Shown here piece by piece: positions 1 through 6,328 of a DNA stretch of 9,251 nt (position 1 is its first letter; each line of letters starts with the position of its first letter). The position numbers were made by a program, and so were the translations under genes. Under the pieces are notes generated by a model. The model saw nothing but the letters and a program-made list of their open reading frames with translations, had not been told where the DNA came from and ran no database searches. The DNA is from an uncultured Ruminococcus sp. (GTDB lineage Bacteria > Bacillota > Clostridia > Oscillospirales > Ruminococcaceae), in the NCBI GenBank assembly GCA_947589205.1, contig CANQCJ010000076.1:1-9251 (forward strand). Reading direction: 5' to 3'.

Positions 1-1524
1 GTCCGTCGCGTCGAGATTTCCGTAGCGGATATTGTCCATGACCGTACCGGTGAAAAGATTTACGTCCTGCAAAACGATGCCGAGCGAGCGGCGCAGATCG
101 TCCTTTTTGATCTTGTTGATGTTGATTCCATCATATCTTATCTTGCCGTCCGCAATATCGTAGAAGCGGTTTATCAGGTTGGTGATAGTAGTCTTGCCCG
201 CGCCGGTCGCTCCGACAAAGGCTATTTTTTCGCCGGAATTTGCAAATATCGTCACATCGTGCAAAACGATCTTTTCCGGAACGTATCCGAAATCCACACC
301 GTTAAGCTCTACGATACCCTCGACCCTTGTAAGGGTAGTCGTACCGTCCCCGTGCGGGTGCTTCCAAGCCCATATGTTGGTGCGTTCGGCGCATTCGACA
401 AGCTCATCGTTTTCGCTGTACTTAGCGTTTACGAGAGTAACATAACCCTCGTCCGTTTCGGGAGTTTCGTCTATTAGAGTATAAATTCTCGTCGCGCCCG
501 CGAACGCCATCGCTACGGCGTTTATCTGCTGGGAGACCTGCGAAATGTTGTTGCAGAACTGTCTCGTCATTCCGAGGAACGGAACGACGACCGCTATGCT
601 CAGAGCTTTTCCGGAAAGCGAAACGTTCGTTATGCCGCTTGTAAGCAGTATGCCGCCGACAAACGCCATGAGTATGTACATGATGTTTCCGATATTTCCC
701 ATTATCGGCATAAGGATATTAGCATATTTGTTGGCGTTTTCCGCGTCCTTGTTGAGCTGACCGTTTATCCTGTCAAAATCGTCCTTAGAGCGCGCTTCGT
801 GGCAGAATACCTTTACGACCTTCTGACCCTCGATCATTTCTTCGATATATCCCTCGACCTTACCGAGCGACTGCTGCTGCTTTACGAAATAGTGCGCGCT
901 TTTTCCGCCGACATTTTTAGTAACGATGACCATAAGTATAACGCCGGAAAATACCAGCAGCGTCATCCAGAGGCTTAGATAAAGCATTACGATAACGAGC
1001 GTAACAAGCGTTATTCCCGCGGTTATCGCCTGCGGCAGAGCCTGCGAGATAAGCTGACGGAGGGTGTCTATATCGTTGGTGTAATGGCTCATGATATCGC
1101 CGTGGGGGTGAGTGTCGAAATATTTTATCGGCAGCTTTTCCATTTTAGCGAACATCTTCTCGCGCATTTTCGCAAGATGACCCTGAGTTATTACCGCCAT
1201 ATTGACGGTATAAACGGTGGTAGCCGTTAATCCGACGGCGAAAAGACCTATCATAAGACCGATTATCCTTGTAATATCCGGCTTGACGGCTTCTATCGCA
1301 GCGTCCCCGCCCTTTTCGGCGTATACCTCGACGCCTGTTTTTATCGTGTCGATAAGCCTTTCCTGAAGCAGCGAGGGAGTCGCGCCCGCTATCGCGCTTA
1401 AAACGATACAGACGATAACGAGTATCAGCCGCTTTTTGTAGTTGGCAAAAAGCTCTCCGATTATCCTGCCTATCTGCGGCTTAGGTGCGTTGGGATCCTT
1501 TACATATGGCTGTCTTTTAGGCAT
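1..1524 (-). CDS. ABC exporter subunit with canonical Walker A (partial, C-terminus missing)
   Basis: Half-transporter of the MsbA/MdlB type: an N-terminal membrane domain fused to an ATPase domain, likely exporting drugs or lipophilic compounds across the cytoplasmic membrane. The window holds residues 1-508; the left edge cuts it before the signature motif and Walker B. Hydrophobic segments begin near residue 30 (KRLILVIVCIVLSAIAG) and continue to about residue 330. A linker of about 45 residues containing WAWKHPHGDG lies before the ATPase domain; I recall such linkers in clostridial exporters but could not check. Walker A is GATGAGKT (residues 438-445) and the Q-loop Gln is Q486 in VLQDVNLFTG. 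The ATG at 1524 has GAGGAGG nine bases upstream and overlaps the preceding ABC gene by eight bases (ATGCCTAA), which suggests coupled translation. It is probably the catalytically competent half of a heterodimer with that gene, but its Walker B and H-loop cannot be seen. The substrate is unknown. Confidence 0.93.
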   Translation of the reverse strand, partial: MPKRQPYVKDPNAPKPQIGRIIGELFANYKKRLILVIVCIVLSAIAGATPSLLQERLIDTIKTGVEVYAEKGGDAAIEAVKPDITRIIGLMIGLFAVGLTATTVYTVNMAVITQGHLAKMREKMFAKMEKLPIKYFDTHPHGDIMSHYTNDIDTLRQLISQALPQAITAGITLVTLVIVMLYLSLWMTLLVFSGVILMVIVTKNVGGKSAHYFVKQQQSLGKVEGYIEEMIEGQKVVKVFCHEARSKDDFDRINGQLNKDAENANKYANILMPIMGNIGNIMYILMAFVGGILLTSGITNVSLSGKALSIAVVVPFLGMTRQFCNNISQVSQQINAVAMAFAGATRIYTLIDETPETDEGYVTLVNAKYSENDELVECAERTNIWAWKHPHGDGTTTLTRVEGIVELNGVDFGYVPEKIVLHDVTIFANSGEKIAFVGATGAGKTTITNLINRFYDIADGKIRYDGININKIKKDDLRRSLGIVLQDVNLFTGTVMDNIRYGNLDATD

Positions 1525-3268
1525 TTTCACTCGCCTCCTCGCTCTGTTTATTTTGTGAATGGTAAACTTCCTTGTAGATCTCGTTGCTTTCAAGCAGCTC
1601 CTCATGAGTGCCGACCGCGTTTATTTTTCCGCCGTCAAGAACGATTATCATATCCGCGTCCTGAACCGAGGAGATCCTTTGCGCTATTATAAGCTTTGTG
1701 GTATCGGGTATTTCCTCTAAGAACGCTTTTCTGATAAGCGCGTCGGTGTGGGTATCGACCGCGCTTGTCGAATCGTCGAGAATAAGTATCTTCGGCTTTT
1801 TGAGCAGAGCGCGCGCTATGCAGAGACGCTGCTTCTGACCGCCTGAAACGTTGGTACCGCCCTGTTCGATGTAGGTGTCGTATTTGTCGGGGAATTTCTG
1901 TATAAATTCGTCCGCCTGCGCGAGCCTGCATACTCTTTCAAGCTCTGCGTCGTCCGCGTTTTCATTGCCCCAGCGCAGGTTGTCCTTTATCGTTCCTGAG
2001 AACAGTACGTTTTTCTGCAAAACGACCGCAACGTTGTTTCTCAGCGTATCGAGATCGTATTCGCGCACGTCCCTTCCGCCGACCCTTACCGTACCCTCCG
2101 TAACGTCGTAAAGCCGCGGTATAAGCTGTATCAGCGAGGATTTTGAGCTGCCCGTACCTCCGATAATGCCGACGGTCATGCCGCTTTTTATGTGAAGCTC
2201 TATACCCTCGAGCACGTTTTTCTGCGCGTTGACCGAATAAGCAAAGCTTACGTTTTCAAAGTCGATGCTGCCGTCCTTTACCTGCGTTATCGGCTGAGAC
2301 GGGCTTTTTATCGTGCTCTCGTCCTCGAGGACCTCTACTATTCTTCTTGCGGAGGCTATCGACATAGTTACCATAACGAAGATCATAGAGATCATCATAA
2401 GGCTCATAAGTATCTGCATACTGTAGGTGAGCATACTCGAAAGCTCGCCGACGCCCATAGCGGTCTCGCCGCTGCCGACTATCTTGTAGGAAGCTATCAG
2501 CGAAACGACTACCATCGTCACATACATACAAAACTGCATGAGCGGGGAGTTAAAGGCGAGTATCTTTTCGGCTTTTGTAAAATCACGCCGAAGCTGCTGA
2601 GAAGCCGCGTTGAATTTATTTATTTCGTAATTTTCTCTTACATACGCCTTTACGACTCTTATACCGTTGACGTTTTCCTGAACGGATTCGTTGAGCGCGT
2701 CATACTTTTTAAAGAGCCTGTTAAAAAGCGGCATGGTCTTGCTTATCATTATGCTTAGACCTATTGCAAGCACGGGCACTACGAACAGATAAACGAGAGC
2801 CAGGCTTCCGCTTAATTTTATCGACATAACGAGCGCGAAAATAAGCATGAACGGACATCTTACCGCTATTCTTATTATCATCATGTAGGCGTTCTGAATG
2901 TTGGTAACGTCGGTGGTCAGCCTTGTCACAAGGCTGGAGGTGGAGAATTTATCGATGTTTGCAAAGGAAAATTCCTGCACCTTATAAAAAAGATCGTGTC
3001 TTAAATTTTTTGCAAAGCCGCAGGACGCTTTAGCGCAGTAATAGCCGCTCAGTGCGCCGCACAGCAGCGAGAGCAGAGCCATTATGAGCAGTATCACGCC
3101 GTATTTGACGATAAGCCCCATATCGCAGTCGGCTTTAAGCTCGTTTACAAGTCCTGCTGTTATGAACGGGATAATACATTCAAGCACGACCTCTAATGCA
3201 ACGAATACCGGAGTTAGTATTGAATCCTTGGTGTATTCTCTGACGCATTGAGCAAGTCTTTTTATCAT
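1517..3268 (-). CDS. ABC exporter subunit with degenerate ATPase site
   Basis: Complete 583-residue half-transporter. The membrane domain is roughly residues 15-310 and the ATPase domain about 333-570. Motifs seen: Walker A GGTGSSKS (370-377), Q-loop Q418, signature VSGGQ (474-478), Walker B ILILDD ending at D498-D499, and switch-loop Q530 in IIAQR. The catalytic Glu after Walker B is replaced by Asp499 and the switch His by Gln530. This pattern is known from the degenerate-site half of heterodimeric type IV exporters such as TM287/288. The last Gly of Walker A is Ser375; I believe this is common in the clostridial members, so I do not read it as damage. The start at 3268 has AAGGAGG about ten bases upstream and overlaps the MarR stop codon as ATGA. 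Its 3' end overlaps the partner ABC gene by eight bases. It probably pairs with that gene in a multidrug-type exporter under MarR control. The substrate cannot be inferred from sequence. Confidence 0.95.
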   Translation of the reverse strand: MIKRLAQCVREYTKDSILTPVFVALEVVLECIIPFITAGLVNELKADCDMGLIVKYGVILLIMALLSLLCGALSGYYCAKASCGFAKNLRHDLFYKVQEFSFANIDKFSTSSLVTRLTTDVTNIQNAYMMIIRIAVRCPFMLIFALVMSIKLSGSLALVYLFVVPVLAIGLSIMISKTMPLFNRLFKKYDALNESVQENVNGIRVVKAYVRENYEINKFNAASQQLRRDFTKAEKILAFNSPLMQFCMYVTMVVVSLIASYKIVGSGETAMGVGELSSMLTYSMQILMSLMMISMIFVMVTMSIASARRIVEVLEDESTIKSPSQPITQVKDGSIDFENVSFAYSVNAQKNVLEGIELHIKSGMTVGIIGGTGSSKSSLIQLIPRLYDVTEGTVRVGGRDVREYDLDTLRNNVAVVLQKNVLFSGTIKDNLRWGNENADDAELERVCRLAQADEFIQKFPDKYDTYIEQGGTNVSGGQKQRLCIARALLKKPKILILDDSTSAVDTHTDALIRKAFLEEIPDTTKLIIAQRISSVQDADMIIVLDGGKINAVGTHEELLESNEIYKEVYHSQNKQSEEASENA

Positions 3269-3741
3269 TCGTCAGTTTCCTCCTTCATAGTGAGAATATT
3301 GTTTTTTATCATATCGCAGACCTCAAAAAAGGTCTCGAGCTTGTCGGGCGGTATATTCTTTTTGATGTTTTTTTCTATCCGCTGAAATTCCGCTATCTTT
3401 ATAGCGTTGAGCCGCCTGCCCTTTTCGGTTATCACCAGCTTTTTGAGCCGTGCGTCCTTTGGAACAGCCTGCCGTTCAACGAGACCCTTTTGCTCCATAA
3501 GGCAGATCATTTTCGACACCGTAGCCCTGCGCACGCGGAATTGCTTTTCAATATCCCGCTGAAAAACGTCACGGTGCTCGTTAGCCGCAAGATAGCCGAG
3601 TATCCAGCCGTTGCCGCCGCTTATCGCCGTCTCCTCGTCGGACTTGGGAGACCTGTTGCAGATACGGTAGATCATATTTGAGATCATGCGAAGCTCCGCG
3701 CCGATATGCCTGCCCTCGAGCGGCATAGCCGTTTCCCCCAT
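3265..3741 (-). CDS. MarR family transcriptional regulator
   Basis: Cytoplasmic winged-helix regulator of 158 residues, the normal MarR size. An N-terminal dimerisation helix (AELRMISNMIYRICNR) is followed by the HTH (QRDIEKQFRVRRATVSKMICLMEQKGLV). The wing has the family's usual charged tip (PKDARLKKLVITEKG), and C-terminal helices complete the dimer interface. I chose the ATG at 3741 (MGETAMP) because AGGAGG lies seven bases before it. The ATG at 3747 sits almost on the Shine-Dalgarno, and the one at 3777 has none. It is first in the operon, and its stop overlaps the next ABC gene as ATGA. MarR proteins typically bind palindromes near their own promoter and release on binding a small phenolic or lipophilic ligand. 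Repeated TGTAAG-type elements lie in the 5' leader here. The inferred role is autorepression and control of the exporter. Confidence 0.93.
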   Translation of the reverse strand: MGETAMPLEGRHIGAELRMISNMIYRICNRSPKSDEETAISGGNGWILGYLAANEHRDVFQRDIEKQFRVRRATVSKMICLMEQKGLVERQAVPKDARLKKLVITEKGRRLNAIKIAEFQRIEKNIKKNIPPDKLETFFEVCDMIKNNILTMKEETDE

Positions 3742-3763
3742 AAACATTCCTCCTTTATTAAAT

Positions 3764-3811
3764 TTGTAAGCGCACATACAGTTTACAAGCTTACTGTCAG
3801 CCGTCTTACAA
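3764..3811. promoter_or_regulatory. Probable MarR operator region (TTGTAAG inverted repeats)
   Basis: TTGTAAG at 3764-3770 is exactly the reverse complement of CTTACAA at 3805-3811. Between them lies ACAGT...ACTGT (3778-3797) around an AAGCTT core, with further GTAAGC/GCTTAC copies. The cluster covers the expected transcription start and early leader of the marR operon, where a MarR repressor would block transcription. The repeats are visible in the sequence; assigning them to MarR is inference. The exact operator boundaries are uncertain. Confidence 0.5.
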
Positions 3812-3812
3812 T

Positions 3813-3841
3813 ATTATAGCACACTATCCAAGCTTCGTCAA
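3813..3841 (-). promoter_or_regulatory. Sigma-A-type promoter of the marR-ABC-ABC operon
   Basis: Read on the minus strand: -35 TTGACG (3841-3836), a 17-base spacer, and -10 TATAAT (3818-3813) preceded by TG one base upstream, which makes an extended -10. This is close to the housekeeping consensus. Transcription should begin near 3805, leaving a leader of about 65 nt before the MarR start. Confidence 0.85.
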
Positions 3842-3895
3842 TGAATATTTTGTGAAAACTATTAGAAAAATACGGCGATTTTGCTTAACATAATT

Positions 3896-3924
3896 TTTAC
3901 ATAAAATTTAAAGTATGTTATCAT
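3896..3924 (+). promoter_or_regulatory. Promoter of the ECF sigma/anti-sigma operon
   Basis: TTTACA (3896-3901), a 17-base spacer, and TATCAT (3919-3924); each hexamer matches the sigma-A consensus at five of six positions, in an AT-rich stretch. The expected start is near 3931, giving a leader of about 140 nt. It is divergent from the marR promoter, with about 55 bases between the two -35 boxes. An additional ECF-type autoregulatory promoter was not convincingly seen. Confidence 0.65.
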
Positions 3925-3930
3925 CATTTT

Positions 3931-4073
3931 GATTCTTTAATGTCATTATAAAGTAGAAAACCGTATATAGATCAATTTCCGAAGAGGTCGGACGTATGAC
4001 AGGGTACGGATTCTAACATCTTACATCTTAAAGCGAAGCGTTCTGACTTCTAAAAAAGGGGGAATAAAAAAGT
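3931..4073 (+). other. 5' leader of the sigma factor gene with small hairpins
   Basis: About 140 nt of untranslated leader. TCCGA (3978-3982) pairs with TCGGA (3988-3992) around an AGAGG loop. An outer CCGTA (3961-3965) can pair with TACGG (4005-4009). It contains a six-codon ORF (MTGYGF, 3996-4016) whose weak AGAGG site would sit in that hairpin loop. I do not recognise a known riboswitch class. The ribosome binding site of the sigma gene, AAAGGGGG, is at the 3' end, about eleven bases before the ATG. Confidence 0.35.
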
Positions 4074-4694
4074 ATGAGCGAGCTGAGTTTAACGCAGGAG
4101 ATACTCGGCTTTGCCGCACAATATCGGGAAACGCCCGAGGAGACTGCGCCGGATAACACGGAAAAAGAGGAGACAGAGCTTATCGGGCGTGCGTGCGAGG
4201 ATAAAAACGCTCTCGAGGAGCTTTATATAAAATACAAAAAGGACGTTTTTGCATTCAGCTATTCGCTCTACGGCAATATAACGATCGCGGAGGACTGCGT
4301 TCAGGAGACGTTCATACGCCTTCCCGCCGCGGCGGGTAAATTCAGGAGCGGCTGTTCGGAGGCGGCGTTTATCTTAGGGATAGCCAAAAACGTTTCGCGT
4401 GAGCTTTACAGGAGCGAGATGAGGTTTTTAGCTTTAAAGAGAAAGCCGGAAAACGAGGATATGCCCTATCCGCAGACGGGTATGCTCGAAACGGTGAGAG
4501 CCTTGCCGAAAAAATACCGCACGATAATAATGTTAAGAATAATAAGCGGCATGAGCTTTAAGGAGATAAGCTCATTATTGAGCATTCCGGAAAGCACCGC
4601 AAGATCGCGCTACAGGCGCGCCGTTGAAATGGCGGCAAACGAATATAAGAGAAAGGAAAAAACGCAAATACAAAGAAAGGATGAGGCAAAATGA
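4074..4694 (+). CDS. ECF-type RNA polymerase sigma factor
   Basis: Sigma-70 family protein of 206 residues that would direct core RNA polymerase to a stress regulon. Region 2 spans about residues 45-111 (ALEELYIKYKKDVFAFSYSL, then AEDCVQETFIRL). Region 4 spans about 137-190 (LPKKYRTIIMLRIISGMSF, then KEISSLLSIPESTARSRYRR), which is the -35-binding helix-turn-helix. Regions 1 and 3 are absent, as is usual for the ECF group. An N-terminal extension of about 33 acidic residues precedes region 2; it is a little longer than usual, and no later Met offers a better start. Its stop overlaps the next gene as ATGA, the usual arrangement for an ECF sigma and its anti-sigma factor. The exact ECF subgroup and the inducing signal cannot be told from the sequence. 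Confidence 0.92.
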   Translation: MSELSLTQEILGFAAQYRETPEETAPDNTEKEETELIGRACEDKNALEELYIKYKKDVFAFSYSLYGNITIAEDCVQETFIRLPAAAGKFRSGCSEAAFILGIAKNVSRELYRSEMRFLALKRKPENEDMPYPQTGMLETVRALPKKYRTIIMLRIISGMSFKEISSLLSIPESTARSRYRRAVEMAANEYKRKEKTQIQRKDEAK

Positions 4695-5809
4695 AAGACG
4701 GCAACCGGACGGAATTTGCAGAATACGAACGAAAGATAAAAGAATGTCTCGAATCTGATATTTCCCGTGTGTCGTCCAATGCGGGCAGCTTTGCGAAGAT
4801 AGCTCAAAGCGCATACGAGCCGCAGGAATCCGTTAAGCCGAACAGAATGCCGTTTATATTTTCGGCGGTCTGCGCGGTGCTTACTCTCGCGGCTCTCGCC
4901 GTAATGGATATTACCTCGGGGGACTTCGGGTACAGCTACCGGCCGGGCGCGGCTTGTTCAGGGATCGAGACGGCGGCTGCGGAAAACGCGGAGGAAGAGA
5001 CGGAAGAGATGGAAGAAAAGGATATGGAAACGCTCCTTGAGCGTTCCGTCAGAACACGAGCCGAGATAATAAGCACCGACCTGCGGGTAAGCAGGTACGA
5101 AAACGGAAACGCTTTGAGCAACGATTATTCGCTCAGCTATGAATTTTACTTCCCCGAAAATCGTTCGATGACCTCCTACGGCACGGTGTACACATATATT
5201 ATCTGCGAGGGAGAGCTGCTTGTAAGCGACGGCAAAACGCTTTTTTACAAAGCGGGCGAGGTTTCCGAGGTAAAAAATATAAATTTCAAAATGAAAGACG
5301 ACACGAGCACAAGCGAACCTAAGGTAATGATAATAAGCTGCTTTGTGCGGATAGGCGCGCGCACGCCTGAAAGCTGCAATGCTGTCGGCATATATACGAC
5401 CATCGAAAACGCCGAGTATAAGAATGAAGAGACGGCAAAGGAAAGCACGGATATCGCCGAATATATCTATGAGCCGAACTGTACAGAAACATGGCGGATA
5501 AAAGAAAGCGATGAAAACGAGCCGATGCTCGCTTACAGCACCGATTATCTGAAAACGGCGGGAGAAGCCGATATGGTGATAATAAGACAGCAGGACAAAA
5601 GCGTTTCGGCGATAAGCGGAGAGATAAGCGTGCAATACCCCGATCCGCTGAAAAGCTATGAATACGCCGAAATGCCTATAGGCGATATCGAAGAGCTTGA
5701 AGGCTCTAACAACAGCTTTGTCTTTGCCGCCGTTATCCCAAAGAGCGGCGAGCAGGCGAAGATAAGTCCGGTATATACGGCGGACAGTATCAAGCAGGGC
5801 GAAAAGTAA
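4691..5809 (+). CDS. Probable membrane-bound anti-sigma factor
   Basis: Single-pass membrane protein of 372 residues. Residues 1-50 are cytoplasmic, polar and helical (FAEYERKIKECLESDISRVS), fit to bind the sigma factor. Residues 53-72 form one transmembrane helix (MPFIFSAVCAVLTLAALAVM). The rest lies outside the membrane: an acidic linker (about 95-112, EEETEEMEEKDMET) and then a beta-rich domain of roughly 240 residues. No HxxxCxxC zinc motif of the ZAS class is visible. The start is set by the ATGA overlap with the sigma gene and an AGGATGAGG site upstream. Function is inferred from gene order and topology, not from a recognised domain. The outer domain may sense envelope conditions and control release of the sigma factor. 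A sensor protein that is not an anti-sigma factor is the main alternative. Confidence 0.75.
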   Translation: MKDGNRTEFAEYERKIKECLESDISRVSSNAGSFAKIAQSAYEPQESVKPNRMPFIFSAVCAVLTLAALAVMDITSGDFGYSYRPGAACSGIETAAAENAEEETEEMEEKDMETLLERSVRTRAEIISTDLRVSRYENGNALSNDYSLSYEFYFPENRSMTSYGTVYTYIICEGELLVSDGKTLFYKAGEVSEVKNINFKMKDDTSTSEPKVMIISCFVRIGARTPESCNAVGIYTTIENAEYKNEETAKESTDIAEYIYEPNCTETWRIKESDENEPMLAYSTDYLKTAGEADMVIIRQQDKSVSAISGEISVQYPDPLKSYEYAEMPIGDIEELEGSNNSFVFAAVIPKSGEQAKISPVYTADSIKQGEK

Positions 5810-5846
5810 TGATAAAAAATAAAACTATTAAAGAACAAAAAAAGGA

Positions 5847-5900
5847 AGCAAAGGACGTATTTTTTTCCGAGGACGGGGAGAATGCGTCCTTTGCTTTGTG
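5847..5900. terminator. 11-bp inverted repeat, likely terminator
   Basis: AGCAAAGGACG (5847-5857) is perfectly complementary to CGTCCTTTGCT (5885-5895), with a 27-base loop. It lies 38 bases after the anti-sigma stop. On the plus strand the following tract is weak (TTTGCTTTG overlapping the stem). On the minus strand the stem is followed by TTCCTTTTTTTG, a better U-tract, but no minus-strand gene ends here. A third copy, GAGGACG (5869-5875), can compete for the same 3' arm. A terminator for the sigma operon is the simplest reading. Confidence 0.5.
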
Positions 5901-5944
5901 GAAAATCGAATAAAAACGGCGATGATAATTGTTTGATATGTATA

Positions 5945-5973
5945 TTGAAAAAATTGTAAAGGTATGTTATAAT
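5945..5973 (+). promoter_or_regulatory. Strong promoter ahead of the structured leader and 338-aa gene
   Basis: TTGAAA (5945-5950), a 17-base spacer, and a perfect TATAAT (5968-5973). Transcription is expected from about 5980. The first start codon with a good ribosome binding site lies about 190 bases further on and the 338-aa gene about 330, so the promoter makes an unusually long leader. Confidence 0.85.
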
Positions 5974-5979
5974 GCAAAA

Positions 5980-6162
5980 GGAGCTGCGGAGGTAAGCTCA
6001 TAAAAATAAATAACTGCCTTTTCGGGGCTTGTAAAAAGCCCATAATAAAAAAATCAAGCTTATAGAAAAATGTCTGAAGCAGGTTAAAAGAGTATGCTTG
6101 CGTAAAAGACTGAAAAAGAATATTTTTGCCGCATTGCGTACTCATGCCTGCCGAATTTACGG
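5980..6162 (+). ncRNA. Structured leader or small RNA candidate
   Basis: The stretch between the promoter and the first ribosome binding site has no plausible gene but many complementary segments. GAGCT (5981-5985) pairs with AGCTC (5995-5999), and AAAAG (5976-5980) with CTTTT (6018-6022). GGGCTT (6025-6030) pairs with AAGCCC (6036-6041) around a GTAAA loop. A long interrupted stem follows: GCAGG (6079-6083) with CCTGC (6147-6151), GAGTATGC (6090-6097) with GCGTACTC (6136-6143, one G-U), TGCG (6099-6102) with CGCA (6130-6133), and an inner A5/T5 pair. GCAGG can instead pair with CTTGC (6097-6101), so alternative folds exist. I do not recognise a known RNA family. No folding was computed. It may be a cis-regulator of the downstream gene or an RNA partner of its product. 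Confidence 0.5.
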
Positions 6163-6172
6163 AGGATAAAAA

Positions 6173-6328
6173 ATGAGTAGTGCTAAAAATGCAGGAAAGC
6201 TCGATGCCGCAAAGGGCCGTATAGCCAAAAGCGAAAGGAGCGCGCCTATAAGCGGCAGTGAAAAAGCCTGTTCGCCTACGGGGTTCATGGTCATAAAAAG
6301 GGTAAACACAAATGGAGAAAAGTATTAA
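6173..6328 (+). CDS. Possible 51-aa basic small protein
   Basis: ATG at 6173 follows GGAGGA with seven bases between, the best ribosome binding site in this transcript. The frame stays open for 51 codons and ends with TAA at 6326-6328, overlapping the start of the 338-aa gene by 17 bases in another frame. The product begins MSSAKNAGKLDAAKGRIAKS and has ten Lys/Arg against four Asp/Glu; it has one Cys and no membrane segment. Codon choice (ATA, AGC, GCC, AAA) resembles that of its neighbours. I do not recognise it. The same DNA can pair with itself (TGCCGC 6205-6210 with GCGGCA 6252-6257), so the stretch could instead be part of the structured RNA. If translated, it would couple ribosomes to the next gene. 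Confidence 0.4.
   Translation: MSSAKNAGKLDAAKGRIAKSERSAPISGSEKACSPTGFMVIKRVNTNGEKY

Noticed and set aside
2128..2164. Walker A of the 583-aa ABC subunit (GGTGSSKS) as an inactivating mutation
   Set aside because: The invariant Lys376 and Ser377 are kept, and Ser at this position fits the degenerate-site pattern of the rest of the subunit.
2192..2758. 188-codon open frame on the plus strand
   Set aside because: It is antisense to the ABC subunit, and the translation is Tyr/His/Arg-rich with no recognisable domain.
3931..4073. Known riboswitch upstream of the sigma gene
   Set aside because: I could match no conserved core of a riboswitch class I know (TPP, SAM, purine, cobalamin, c-di-GMP, fluoride).
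4958..5635. 225-codon open frame on the minus strand
   Set aside because: It lies wholly opposite the anti-sigma gene, has no good ribosome binding site or promoter, and its translation is low-complexity and Tyr/Phe/Arg-rich, as expected of an antisense shadow.
5828..6145. 105-codon open frame on the minus strand across the structured leader
   Set aside because: It reads against the promoter and hairpins. The translation is Phe/Gln/Leu-rich with no coding character or start signal.
6144..6176. Ten-codon ORF (MPAEFTEDKK) ending on the small ORF start
   Set aside because: It has no ribosome binding site and its start is buried in the long stem; it is mentioned only as part of the small-ORF finding.
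5810..6311. Insertion sequence or transposon ends around the IscB-like unit
   Set aside because: No terminal repeats or target duplications were found around 5840-7380. Only a short shared CGTCCTTT occurs on both sides, within terminator stems.
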